From NCBI GenBank assembly GCA_020633975.1, contig JACKCR010000002.1, positions 372,001 through 436,000 on the forward strand: 64,000 nucleotides of DNA. Direction: 5' to 3'. Positions 17,931 to 26,134 of the stretch are shown in pieces. Position 1 is the first letter of the stretch, and the number at the start of each line of letters is the position of its first letter. A program made the position numbers and the translations under genes. The notes under the pieces were generated by a model, which made no database searches, had not been told where the DNA came from, and worked only from the letters and a program-made list of their open reading frames with translations. This DNA comes from Candidatus Eiseniibacteriota bacterium. GTDB lineage: Bacteria; Eisenbacteria; RBG-16-71-46; CAIMUX01.

Positions 17931-18408
17931 TCTTCTTCCTCTCACCGCCGTCCGAACCGGCTCTCTTCCTGTCGACCTTGGCCGGCTGGTTCCCGGTTCG
18001 CTCGGTGCTCGGTTCCGTCTGCGGCGACGAGTCGGTGGGAGCGGGTGTCGACGGAGCGTACCCTCCTCCGACCACTCCTCCACCTGATCCGGACACGGGG
18101 ATGCCTGGGCCGCGGTCGGTCCGGCTTCTCGCCACGTCGATGTCTTCGACGTACGGGTGGTAGCCGCGCGGCGGACCACAGCGATGGTAGTCCTGATACC
18201 ACCATGGAGTTCCCGGATATGGCTCCCAAGGCGAATACGGAAGCATCACGTAGTATCCGTCGGTCCAGTAGTCGTAGTCCGAGTACTCGTATCCGGAGCC
18301 ATACAGGTCGCCGTAGGGATCTTGGACGCCCACTTTCGTGTAGCATCCGGACGTAACGACCGCGAGAGCCACGATGCTGGCCGCTAGGAAGTGATGGGGT
18401 CGTAGCAT
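17896..18408 (-). CDS. Tyrosine-rich lipoprotein of unknown function
   Basis: A 170-residue protein with a lipoprotein signal peptide: MLRPHHFLAASIVALAVV then lipobox TSGC, giving lipidated Cys22. Residues 23-85 are very rich in Tyr, Trp, Pro, Gly and Asp (for example YEYSDYDYW); residues 105-170 are low-complexity, Ser/Pro/Gly then basic. No catalytic motif is visible. It overlaps or abuts the FadL-like barrel on the minus strand and is divergent from a TPR protein. It may be an envelope structural or accessory component for the barrel; that is inference only. Confidence 0.65.
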   Translation of the reverse strand: MLRPHHFLAASIVALAVVTSGCYTKVGVQDPYGDLYGSGYEYSDYDYWTDGYYVMLPYSPWEPYPGTPWWYQDYHRCGPPRGYHPYVEDIDVARSRTDRGPGIPVSGSGGGVVGGGYAPSTPAPTDSSPQTEPSTERTGNQPAKVDRKRAGSDGGERKKSESSTTERRSR

Positions 18409-18437
18409 GTCCTTGCTCCTGCTCCAGTTCGAATTCG

Positions 18438-18460
18438 GACGTCTACCTTTTCGAGACGTC
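18438..18460. promoter_or_regulatory. Inverted repeat between divergent lipoprotein and TPR genes
   Basis: GACGTCT, nine-base spacer, AGACGTC, in the 79-base divergent gap. A TATAGG lies 8 bases further at 18469-18474, facing the TPR gene. Placement and symmetry suggest an operator; no known regulator can be assigned. Confidence 0.4.
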
Positions 18461-18487
18461 GGCCACAGTATAGGTTACGGTCCATCA

Positions 18488-20326
18488 ATGAGGTCAATCA
18501 TCTACACCGCACCCGATTCCGCCGCAGCTGCCGTCGTTCCGGCTCTTGGACCCGCGACGCCACGAACTACCGCCTCACGAGCTTCCGCCCGACAGTCCAT
18601 TCATCGTCCGGCGGTCGCGATCGTTTTCGCAGCGATCCTATGTTGGGGATACACCGCTGCTTGGGCGGGGATCCCGGCAGAGGAAACTGAGCCGGCTCCT
18701 CGGGCCCTCCATCAGGTCGACGAGGGCGAACACAACGACGAGCGGAGTCTCGAACTCTTCATCGAGGCCGGAGTCCTCGCTTCCAAGAACCGTCACTACG
18801 AAGCGATCGACAAGTACGAGCAGGCCCTGCAGCTCGATCGGTCGGCGAACGCGATCGCGCTGCCGCTGGCCGAGTCGTTCTTCGAAACTTCGCAGGTCGA
18901 CAGCGCCCGGAGCTACGCCGAATCGGTTTTGGGGGACACCACCCAAGTGGCGGCGGCTCGGCGACTCTTGGCTCGCTGCGACCTCTATCAGGGGGACGCC
19001 GAAGGGGCGATCGCGAACCTGAGGGCGTCGTTGGATCAAGCCCCGGACGACCAGTGGGCGTTCCTCAACCTGCTCTCCTTGCTCCAGCGTCGGGGCAAGT
19101 TGGACGAAGCGCTGGCGCTGCTGGAGCCTGCGATTCCCGAGAACCTCGCGACGGCCCACATCTATACACGGCGCGCGGCTCTTCGTAGCCAGCTGGGGCG
19201 ACACGTCGATGCGCTCCGTGATCTCGCTGAGGCCCTCCGCAAGGACCCGGAGTATCCGGGCACGGAGACAGCCCTCGTCCAGGAACTCGGTTCCATCCCG
19301 AATCCGGGGGACGTGAAGAGCGACGTCGAGTCGCTGCTCATCGAACTTCCTGATCTGGTCGAGCTTCGCAGGGCTTGGATCACCGTGCTCAGCCAGACCG
19401 ACGATTGGAGCGCGATCGGCCCCCAACTCCAGGCCTATCTCTCGATCCGGCCCCAGGATGGCCGGGCGCAGCTGCAGGCCGGTCTCCTCGCACTCAAGGC
19501 GGACGATCGCCCGACCGCCGAGGCGCACCTGCTTTCGGCTGCTGCCCTCCTCGACGGGGATCCGGAGCCCTACCGATGGCTCTGGCGCCTCCACGCGAGG
19601 GGCCAGAACTGGGCCGAGGCGCTGGCGGCGGCCGACTCGATTCTGAGCCGGAGCCCTCAGGACGTAGAGGGCCTCTGGTTCAAGGGGTTGGCATACGACG
19701 AAGCCGGCCGCTCCGATGATGCGGTCCAGATTCTCCGGGAACTCACGTCTCGTGCCCCTGGCCATCGCCCGGGGGTCTTCCTGCTCTCGGCACTGCTCTC
19801 GACTCGGGACGATTGGGCGGGCGCCGAAGGCGTGTTGACCCGCTACCTCGAGGCCGAACCGAAGGATGGCGAGGCGCTCCTTCGCTGCGGGATCGCGCAG
19901 GAGCGGATCGGGGAATTCGATCGAGCAACGAGCACTCTCCAGACAGCGATCCAGATCGACCCGAGAGACCACGTAGCCCTGAACTACCTCGGGTACATGT
20001 GGCTGGAAAAGGGGTTCAAGGCTGAAGAAGCGATGACGATGATTGGAAGAGCACTGGAGCTGGACCCTGGAAACCCCGCGTACTTAGACAGTTACGGATG
20101 GGGGTACTACCTTCGGGGCGACTACGCGGAAGCGATCCGGTATCTGGAGGAGGCGGTGTCCAAGGCCGAGGAGCACCCGGACATTCGCTCCCACCTCGGG
20201 CAGGTCTACGAGGCGGTCGGTCGTCCGGAGGATGCGTTGGTCCAGTATCGTAAAGCGTTGCAGTACAATCCAGAGGACGCCGAACTGCTCGAGCGGGTCG
20301 GACGTCTGGACACGTCTGAGAAGTGA
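18488..20326 (+). CDS. Exported tetratricopeptide-repeat protein
   Basis: A 612-residue protein. An N-terminal stretch around residues 45-65 (VAIVFAAILCWGYTAAWA) is a signal peptide or anchor, preceded by a long basic Ala/Arg-rich leader. From about residue 85 to the end the sequence is a solenoid of TPR units (for example NRHYEAIDKYEQALQLDRSA and YNPEDAELLERVGRL). TPR solenoids bind proteins; members of this shape act in envelope assembly or EPS export. ATG 18488 is the first plausible start. The sigma-factor gene begins 102 bases downstream, so shared transcription is possible. Partner unknown. Confidence 0.75.
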   Translation: MRSIIYTAPDSAAAAVVPALGPATPRTTASRASARQSIHRPAVAIVFAAILCWGYTAAWAGIPAEETEPAPRALHQVDEGEHNDERSLELFIEAGVLASKNRHYEAIDKYEQALQLDRSANAIALPLAESFFETSQVDSARSYAESVLGDTTQVAAARRLLARCDLYQGDAEGAIANLRASLDQAPDDQWAFLNLLSLLQRRGKLDEALALLEPAIPENLATAHIYTRRAALRSQLGRHVDALRDLAEALRKDPEYPGTETALVQELGSIPNPGDVKSDVESLLIELPDLVELRRAWITVLSQTDDWSAIGPQLQAYLSIRPQDGRAQLQAGLLALKADDRPTAEAHLLSAAALLDGDPEPYRWLWRLHARGQNWAEALAAADSILSRSPQDVEGLWFKGLAYDEAGRSDDAVQILRELTSRAPGHRPGVFLLSALLSTRDDWAGAEGVLTRYLEAEPKDGEALLRCGIAQERIGEFDRATSTLQTAIQIDPRDHVALNYLGYMWLEKGFKAEEAMTMIGRALELDPGNPAYLDSYGWGYYLRGDYAEAIRYLEEAVSKAEEHPDIRSHLGQVYEAVGRPEDALVQYRKALQYNPEDAELLERVGRLDTSEK

Positions 20327-20373
20327 CACTGATGCCCTGATTCGGTCCGGAGCATCCCAAAATGGGAGTAGCG

Positions 20374-20401
20374 GGAACCGGGAAGGTCGACCCGGGTTCT
20401 C
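20374..20401 (+). promoter_or_regulatory. ECF-type promoter-like motif in a hairpin upstream of the sigma gene
   Basis: GGAACC at 20374-20379 and GTTCTC at 20396-20401 are 16 bases apart, resembling the GGAAC -35 and GTC-type -10 of ECF promoters. The segment also forms a near-perfect dyad (GAACCGGG with CCCGGGTTC). Autoregulation of the sigma factor is a reasonable but unproven reading. Confidence 0.35.
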
Positions 20402-20428
20402 ACAAACGGAGCGAATTGGGGAGGCGAG

Positions 20429-21058
20429 ATGCCATTGACGGAAAAGAAGTCGAATCCGCCCGTGTTCTCGGCCCTGCCGGACGAAGCCCTGATGGAGCAT
20501 GTCGTCCGTGGGTCCGAGGCTGCGTTTGCGGCCCTCGTCGATCGGTATCGGAACCGGATCATCAATCTAGTGAGCCGGTTCATCAGCGATCGGGACCGCG
20601 CGCAGGAGATCGCGCAGGAAGTCTTCCTACGCATCTACGTGCATCGCGAGCGTTACCGCCCGAACGGGAAGTTCAGTACCTGGATGTATACGATCGCTGT
20701 CAACCTCGCCAAGAACGAGATCAGGCGTCGTGTCCGGTCCAAGGGCGTCGTCAGCTTGGACAAGCTGATCGAGGTCGCTGGTGACTCCGGGAAGTTCGTC
20801 GCGGATCCCACGCAGAAGCCGGACCGTCGGCTGCACCAGCGTGAGGTTCAGGAGTACGTCGAAGAGGCGCTCAAGCGACTGCCGGAAAAGTTCAGAGAAG
20901 TGATCGTGCTTCGAGACATCCAGCAGCTTTCCTACGAAGAGATCGAAGAAGTCTTGGGAATCCCGGGCGGAACCGTCCGGTCCCGAATCAACCGCGCCCG
21001 AACCTCTCTTCAGGAGATGCTCGGGGACTTGGTAGAAGGTGGCATCGATGAACTGTAG
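20429..21058 (+). CDS. ECF-family RNA polymerase sigma factor (RpoE-like)
   Basis: A 209-residue sigma70-family group IV factor. Region 2 is clear (AFAALVDRYRNRIINLVSRF, then RAQEIAQEVFLRIY and FSTWMYTIAVNLAKNEIRRR), followed by a short linker and region 4 (LPEKFREVIVLRDIQQLSYE with VLGIPGGTVRSRINRAR) for -35 recognition. The next gene, an anti-sigma factor, overlaps the 3' end by 11 bases, the standard arrangement for an ECF factor held inactive at the membrane. The downstream HtrA-like protein and lipoprotein suggest an envelope-stress or surface regulon. Confidence 0.93.
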   Translation: MPLTEKKSNPPVFSALPDEALMEHVVRGSEAAFAALVDRYRNRIINLVSRFISDRDRAQEIAQEVFLRIYVHRERYRPNGKFSTWMYTIAVNLAKNEIRRRVRSKGVVSLDKLIEVAGDSGKFVADPTQKPDRRLHQREVQEYVEEALKRLPEKFREVIVLRDIQQLSYEEIEEVLGIPGGTVRSRINRARTSLQEMLGDLVEGGIDEL

Positions 21059-21692
21059 TGAGGCCCGCGAGCTCTTCTGTGCCCGCATGGACGAAGAGCT
21101 TCCTCTCGATCGCCTCTCGACGATGGATTCACACCTTGCAGCGTGTCACGGGTGCCGGACGGCCTGGGTCAAGTACCGGACGACGGTGGGTCTGCTGCAT
21201 TGCCTTCCCGAAGAGACGACTCAGCCTGCATTCGTTGGGCAAGTTCTCGACCGTATCCGCGCGCATGAGGCGGAAGGAAACCGAGCACTGGCGCCTTTCG
21301 ACTCCGCCGGTTCGGCTTCGCGCCCGAGTTGGCTCGAATCACTGAGGGACTGGATGGGCCAGTGGGTACTGCGTCCAGTCCCCGCAATGGCTCTCGGATC
21401 CCTGGTGATCGGCGTGGCGCTCGGTTCCTGGGCCAACCACTTGTCGCCCGCGGGAACTGCCGGGACCATGGCGGAGGTTGCTCCAGCTCCGAGTTTGGAG
21501 ACCGTTCCCACCCCGGCCCTCGCACCCTCGTTGGGAGACCGTCCGTTCCAGGACCTCGCAGATGAGATCGAGGCGAAGCCGTCGGACGTCAGGCCGCAGG
21601 AGCAGGTTCCGTTCTACTCACCGAACTGGGGCGGACTCGAAACGCAGGTGCGCTATAGCGATGACGGTGACGGTCCTCGGATCATCTTCTAG
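21048..21692 (+). CDS. Zinc-binding membrane anti-sigma factor
   Basis: A 214-residue ZAS-type anti-sigma factor. The zinc motif HxxxCxxC is His29, Cys33, Cys36 in HLAACHGC, with Cys3 (MNCSEARELF) as the usual fourth ligand. One transmembrane helix lies at about 110-130 (ALGSLVIGVALGSW), so the N-terminal domain would hold the ECF factor in the cytoplasm and about 80 Pro/Ala-rich residues would face the periplasm. ATG 21048 follows AAGG; GTG 21039 is possible. Coupling to the sigma gene is by overlap. Release would need proteolysis or a conformational signal; no site-1 protease with an intact active site is encoded next to it. Confidence 0.88.
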   Translation: MNCSEARELFCARMDEELPLDRLSTMDSHLAACHGCRTAWVKYRTTVGLLHCLPEETTQPAFVGQVLDRIRAHEAEGNRALAPFDSAGSASRPSWLESLRDWMGQWVLRPVPAMALGSLVIGVALGSWANHLSPAGTAGTMAEVAPAPSLETVPTPALAPSLGDRPFQDLADEIEAKPSDVRPQEQVPFYSPNWGGLETQVRYSDDGDGPRIIF

Positions 21693-21711
21693 AGATCGAT
21701 CCGGCGGACCG

Positions 21712-22971
21712 GTGTTTGTGGCCGCGGATGCGTCGCGCCGTACCTGGCGAACTCGTCAGGGCAGTGTCGGCGGGTACGCGGCCGTTCTGTTGCTCCTCAT
21801 TGTCACTTCCTCCGCATCATCACCCTGCCTGGCCTTTCCCAGCGGCAACACAGCTCTAGGCTCTGTACTCGAGGGGTTCACGCAAAGGTATCGCGAGTCG
21901 ATCGTGTTCGTTCGGGCGACCCGCGCGGTCGGCCCGAATCCACAAAGCCTCTCGGTCGTCGGTGCCCCTTCGCTCACTCCCGAGACGGAGACGTTGTGGA
22001 GTGCGGGCGTCGTTTGTGACGGCTCGGGCCGCGTGGTCACGTGTGCGGATGGGGCTCAGCCCACGGACGGAATCGTTCTCGTGACTCTGGACGGTACCGA
22101 GTTGCCCGCCCGCTTCGTAGCGCAGGATGGGCGCACAGGGCTGTCGCTCATCGAGCCGGCCGACGTATCGCCAACGAAGCCTCTTGCCCCGCTCGGGCGA
22201 TGTGCGTCCGCTGCTCCCATGCGGGAGAACGACTGGGTGGTCCTCCTGGGACCCGACCCGTCGGTCTCGACCCTGGAGACCAGATTGGGGCGGTTGGAGC
22301 GTATCCTCCCGGCGACTTCGACTGGAGGCACGACCCTGCTTCGAATCGATGTCGAAGGAAGTCCCGGCGGTTGCGGCGCGGTGGTCGTGGACGGAAACGG
22401 AGACCTGGTCGGGATGGTCGTGGATCGCGATCCGCTCGTCGAGAATCCGGGCGCGACGGTTCAGGGAATCCTCGACGAGCCTGTGTGGGCCCTGCCTCGC
22501 GGGACCCTCTTCGATGCTGCGACGTCTCTGCTGAATTCGGATCACACGCGAACAGGTTTCCTCGGCGTACAGACGACGCAGCGCTCCTTGGCCGAGGCGG
22601 ACGTGGAGCGAGTGCCGATCTCGGCGGCGCCGATCGAGGTGCGACGCGTACTGCCCGGAAGCCCGGCAGAGCAAGCGGGGCTGATGGAAGGTGACCTCCT
22701 TCTCTCGGTCGACGGGGAGCTCGTCCAGGACGTCAACGCGGTCAGCGAGCGAGTGTCCGAGATCGCACCTGGCTCTACCGCCACCCTTCAGGTTCTCCGC
22801 GGCGGAATCCAGTACTCACTCCAAGCCGTGATCGGAGACCGGAGTTCCCTCGACTGGTTGGACCGCTGCTACCGTCGCAATCTGCGGCGGGAACGGCTCC
22901 TGGAGTCCGAGATCGATCTCCTCGAACAGGAGCTCGGAGAACTCCGGGCCCTGCAAGAACGACTTCAATAG
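21712..22971 (+). CDS. HtrA/Deg-like PDZ protein with lost catalytic triad (predicted pseudoprotease)
   Basis: About 419 residues from GTG 21712 (GTG 21718 also possible), with a membrane segment or signal at 21-40 (GYAAVLLLLIVTSSASS). The middle follows the HtrA chymotrypsin-like layout, but each catalytic position differs: SAGVVCDGSGRVVTCADG has Asp113 where TNNHV carries His; DGRTGLSL has Gly where DLA carries Asp; and GSPGGCGAVV has Pro218 where GNSGGP carries Ser. A PDZ domain follows (about 285-390, with GFLGVQ and PGSPAEQAGLMEGDLLLSVDG), then a short C-terminal coiled coil. It starts 19 bases after the anti-sigma gene. A sensing or scaffolding role in that module is inferred. Confidence 0.8.
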   Translation: MFVAADASRRTWRTRQGSVGGYAAVLLLLIVTSSASSPCLAFPSGNTALGSVLEGFTQRYRESIVFVRATRAVGPNPQSLSVVGAPSLTPETETLWSAGVVCDGSGRVVTCADGAQPTDGIVLVTLDGTELPARFVAQDGRTGLSLIEPADVSPTKPLAPLGRCASAAPMRENDWVVLLGPDPSVSTLETRLGRLERILPATSTGGTTLLRIDVEGSPGGCGAVVVDGNGDLVGMVVDRDPLVENPGATVQGILDEPVWALPRGTLFDAATSLLNSDHTRTGFLGVQTTQRSLAEADVERVPISAAPIEVRRVLPGSPAEQAGLMEGDLLLSVDGELVQDVNAVSERVSEIAPGSTATLQVLRGGIQYSLQAVIGDRSSLDWLDRCYRRNLRRERLLESEIDLLEQELGELRALQERLQ

Positions 22972-23009
22972 CTCCGCAACTTTTGACCCGGTCGATCCGG
23001 AGTGCTAGC

Positions 23010-24047
23010 GTGCCGACGATGTACGACACTCGCCGAGCCTCACTCGTCTGGGCCTTTCTCGGTCTTGCGCTCCTGTTCGTCCACGGGTGCGCGGGCGATC
23101 TCTTGTGGGCCGTCGGCCAGACGGAGAAGCTCGGTCTGATCACCTCCTTCTCGATGCAGGATCAACGCGTCGCCATCCTGAGTGACTCTCTCGAGGCGCC
23201 GGTCTTGATGGTGCGTCCGGAGAACCGGTTCCGCGTCGATCCGATCCCTCTCGATCTCTTCGAGCCGAATCGGGACTGGAAGGCCCTCGCGGTTCTGACC
23301 AACGTGAACCAACCCGGTAGTCTTCGAGAGGTTGTCGACCATCTGATCTCGGCGGACGAGCAACGGGAACTCGGCCGGAGCGATGCAGGCTACCGCTTGA
23401 TCGACAATGCATGGGCGAAAGGGCAGTGCATCCTGCTCGTCCACTCCACGAACACCTCGACGTTCGAGAACTTCATGAAGGGCGCTGGGCGCGACCTGGC
23501 AGCACGCTATGACGAGGCGTTGCAGGCCGCGATTGGTCCAGCCGTGCTGGCGGCCGGCGAAGACGAAGACATGGAGTCGTACATCCGGCGGAACTTCGGC
23601 TTCGAGATCGGAATACCGAGGGGTTATCTCACGGGGGAGGACGCGGAAGGGCGAGTCGTTCGTCTCTATCGCGTCATCGACGGGGAGCCCGCTCGCTATG
23701 TGCTCGTCCACTGGATGCCGGTCGCGGAACGCCCCAAGTCGCTCGAGGAGTTCGTGGCACTTCGGGACGAACTGGGCGAGGTGTACTACCAGGGTGACCA
23801 CATCCTCGAAGAACGCAGCGATGCCCGGGAAGGAACGTTCCAGGACCAGCCGGCCTGGCTCATCGAAGGCGTCTGGCAGAACGACCGCTTCGTGATGGGC
23901 GGGCCGTTCCGAACCTTCGGATTCGAGCGAGGTGGCCGGTTCTATGTCGTCGACGCAGCCGTGTTCAATCCTCCGGGAAGCAAACTTCCCTATCTACGCG
24001 AAGCCCTGGCGGTGGCCCGGACGTTCCGCGTCGTGGAGCCGTCTTGA
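23010..24047 (+). CDS. DUF4837-like lipoprotein
   Basis: About 345 residues with a lipoprotein signal (ASLVWAFLGLALLFVHGC); the lipobox is FVHGC. The rest has two similar alpha/beta parts with paired motifs about resisting or reporting conversion (DNAWAKGQCILLVHS early, QPAWLIEGVWQNDRFVMGGP late), the pattern I associate with DUF4837 proteins of Bacteroidetes and relatives. GTG 23010 has GGAG seven bases ahead; ATG 23019 is the alternative. It follows the HtrA-like gene by 38 bases and its stop overlaps aroB (TTGA). Function unknown. The family assignment is from memory and moderate. Confidence 0.6.
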   Translation: MPTMYDTRRASLVWAFLGLALLFVHGCAGDLLWAVGQTEKLGLITSFSMQDQRVAILSDSLEAPVLMVRPENRFRVDPIPLDLFEPNRDWKALAVLTNVNQPGSLREVVDHLISADEQRELGRSDAGYRLIDNAWAKGQCILLVHSTNTSTFENFMKGAGRDLAARYDEALQAAIGPAVLAAGEDEDMESYIRRNFGFEIGIPRGYLTGEDAEGRVVRLYRVIDGEPARYVLVHWMPVAERPKSLEEFVALRDELGEVYYQGDHILEERSDAREGTFQDQPAWLIEGVWQNDRFVMGGPFRTFGFERGGRFYVVDAAVFNPPGSKLPYLREALAVARTFRVVEPS

Positions 24048-25126
24048 TAGATCTCGAAGTCAAAGCGAAGTCCAGAACCTACCCAGTCCGGATCGGCTCG
24101 TGGCGTGACTGGGACCTGCGAGGCCTCCTCGACCTGGAGTCCATGGGTGCGTGGGCCCTCGTGGCCGACAAGCGTGTCTGGGAGCATTGGGGGCAAGATC
24201 TCCTCTCCGCGTTTGGTTCGGCGGGGATCGATCCCGCGGTGCTCACGCTCGAAGCCGGGGAGCCGATGAAGTCGCACGACTCGGTCTTCCAGGTCTATGA
24301 CTTCTTCCTGCAGCACCGGCTGAAGCGGGATGGCGTCGTCGTCGTGTTCGGAGGCGGGGTGCTCGGGGACCTCGTCGGCTTCGCGGCGGCGACCTACCAG
24401 CGCGGTGTGAGGTACATCCAGATTCCCTCGACCCTGCTCGCGATGGTCGACAGCGCGGTGGGTGGGAAGACCGGAGTGAACTACCGGAACCACAAGAACA
24501 TGATCGGGGCGTTCCACCAACCCGATGCCGTTCTGGTCGCCCCCGAGTGGTTGCTCAGCCTTCCGCAGAGGGAGTTCCGGGCCGGACTCGCCGAGGTCGT
24601 CAAATGTGGTGCGATCCGGGATCCGCAACTCCTGACCCTGCTGGAGGAAGCGGACCCACAGAGGCTTCTCCGCTCCACGGTTCTGGAGGAGGTGATCGCT
24701 CGGGCTCTTGCCGTGAAGGCGGCGGTGGTCGGGGAGGACGAGACGGACATGGGGGTGCGGCACATCCTCAACTACGGACACACGTTCGGCCACGCGATCG
24801 AGAGCGCGACTTCGTTCGAGCGGTTCCTCCACGGCGAGGCCGTGGCCATTGGTATGGTGGCTGCCGCCCAGCTCTCGACCCGCACGGTCGGCATGGATCC
24901 TGAAGCAGCGAAGCGCCTGGAAGCGCTCCTCGTCCGGCACGGACTTCCCGTGCGCGCGCCGCACGTCGACGCAGAGAACCTCATGGAACTCATGACGATG
25001 GACAAGAAGGCGAGTGCCAAGGGGCAGCGGTGGGTGTTGACACCCGAGTGGGGCAAGGCTACCGTCTCGACCCAAGTTCCGACGGAAGAGGTCCGTCGTG
25101 CGCTCACCTACGTCCTCGAATCATGA
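24044..25126 (+). CDS. aroB: 3-dehydroquinate synthase
   Basis: A 360-residue NAD- and metal-dependent enzyme that cyclises DAHP to 3-dehydroquinate, step two of the shikimate pathway. Seen: GGGVLGDLVGFAAATYQRG (NAD and substrate site), IPSTLLAMVDSAVGGKTGVN, HKNMIGAFHQP, and the metal ligands in ILNYGHTFGHAIE and HGEAVAIGM. Length fits. It starts at TTG overlapping the preceding stop, so it is translationally coupled. aroQ follows with an ATGA overlap. Confidence 0.96.
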   Translation: MIDLEVKAKSRTYPVRIGSWRDWDLRGLLDLESMGAWALVADKRVWEHWGQDLLSAFGSAGIDPAVLTLEAGEPMKSHDSVFQVYDFFLQHRLKRDGVVVVFGGGVLGDLVGFAAATYQRGVRYIQIPSTLLAMVDSAVGGKTGVNYRNHKNMIGAFHQPDAVLVAPEWLLSLPQREFRAGLAEVVKCGAIRDPQLLTLLEEADPQRLLRSTVLEEVIARALAVKAAVVGEDETDMGVRHILNYGHTFGHAIESATSFERFLHGEAVAIGMVAAAQLSTRTVGMDPEAAKRLEALLVRHGLPVRAPHVDAENLMELMTMDKKASAKGQRWVLTPEWGKATVSTQVPTEEVRRALTYVLES

Positions 25127-25560
25127 AGCGAATCCTCGTACTCCACGGACCGAACCTGAACCTGCTCGGTGTGCGCGAGCCAGCCGTCTACGGTAAGGAG
25201 ACGCTGGCCGAAATCGATGCGCGCCTAGTGCAGGAGGGCGCCCGGCTTGGAGTTACGGTCGATACCTTCCAGTCGAATCACGAAGGGGCGCTGATCGACC
25301 GTTTGCACGACGCCAGGGGCACGGCCGATGGGATCGTCCTCAATCCGGGAGGGCTGACCCATACGAGCATCTCCCTCCGGGACGCGGTCTCCGCGATCGA
25401 GATCCCGGTCATCGAAGTGCACCTGAGCAATACGTTCGCGCGGGAGCCGTTCCGTCAGGATGACCGTATCGCCCCGGTCTGCCGCGGGGTTATCGTGGGG
25501 CTGGGTTCGACCGGATACGTCCTCGCTCTGGAGGCGCTCGCCGGTTTGGTAGGGGAGTGA
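25123..25560 (+). CDS. aroQ: 3-dehydroquinate dehydratase, type II
   Basis: A 145-residue dodecameric-type dehydratase that makes 3-dehydroshikimate. Diagnostic features: ILVLHGPNLNLLGVREPAVY with the conserved Asn-Leu and the catalytic Tyr, FQSNHEGALIDRLHDA, NPGGLTHTSISLRDA and IEVHLSNTFAREPFR with the catalytic His. It directly follows aroB, the substrate-producing step, with an ATGA overlap. accB starts 9 bases later, a common aroQ-accB-accC linkage. Confidence 0.96.
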   Translation: MKRILVLHGPNLNLLGVREPAVYGKETLAEIDARLVQEGARLGVTVDTFQSNHEGALIDRLHDARGTADGIVLNPGGLTHTSISLRDAVSAIEIPVIEVHLSNTFAREPFRQDDRIAPVCRGVIVGLGSTGYVLALEALAGLVGE

Positions 25561-25569
25561 GGGCCTGGG

Positions 25570-26094
25570 ATGGCACTGGAGAAAGCTCCGATGAAAGTCG
25601 ATGACATCAAGAGACTCGTCGAGGTCTTCCAGGAGAGCGGAATCGACGAGTTGGAGGTGAGTTGGGGAGAAGGCCAGACCATCCGGATGACCCGGAGGCT
25701 GGGCGGATCCGAGCAGAACGGGACCTATCTGCCGCAGATGATGGCGCCACCGGTGCCCGCGATGCAGATGGCTCCGTCGTTGCCGTCCTACCCGACTCTT
25801 CCTGCCCAAGAAACGACCAGCGCCCCGGCCGCGGCACCTGCCGAGGACGCAGGACTGGCTGAGATCCGTTCTCCGATGGTCGGAACTTTCTATCGGGCCC
25901 CAAGTCCGGAGTCGCCTCCCTACGTGGAGGTCGGGGCGCGTGTGGAAAAGGGTCAGGTCGTCTGCATCGTCGAGGCGATGAAGCTCATGAACGAGATCGA
26001 AGCGGAGGTGTCCGGGACGATCGTCAGAGCCGTCGCGGACAACGCGCAGCCGGTCGAGTTCAATCAGCCCCTCTTCCTCGTGCGTCCGGATTGA
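25570..26094 (+). CDS. accB: Biotin carboxyl carrier protein of acetyl-CoA carboxylase
   Basis: A 174-residue carrier with an N-terminal helical region (DDIKRLVEVFQESGIDELEV), a Pro/Ala-rich flexible linker (about 55-95) and a C-terminal biotinyl domain whose lysine is in VEAMKLMNEIEAEV. The RSPMVGTFYRAPSPESPPYV segment is the AccB-specific thumb region. It works with AccC and the AccAD transferase to make malonyl-CoA for the fab cluster at 10-15 kb. accC follows, but with pilT inserted between. Confidence 0.95.
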   Translation: MALEKAPMKVDDIKRLVEVFQESGIDELEVSWGEGQTIRMTRRLGGSEQNGTYLPQMMAPPVPAMQMAPSLPSYPTLPAQETTSAPAAAPAEDAGLAEIRSPMVGTFYRAPSPESPPYVEVGARVEKGQVVCIVEAMKLMNEIEAEVSGTIVRAVADNAQPVEFNQPLFLVRPD

Positions 26095-26134
26095 CGTCTC
26101 CGGGTAGCCGGCCCGATCCCGTGGGGGAGCTCAC

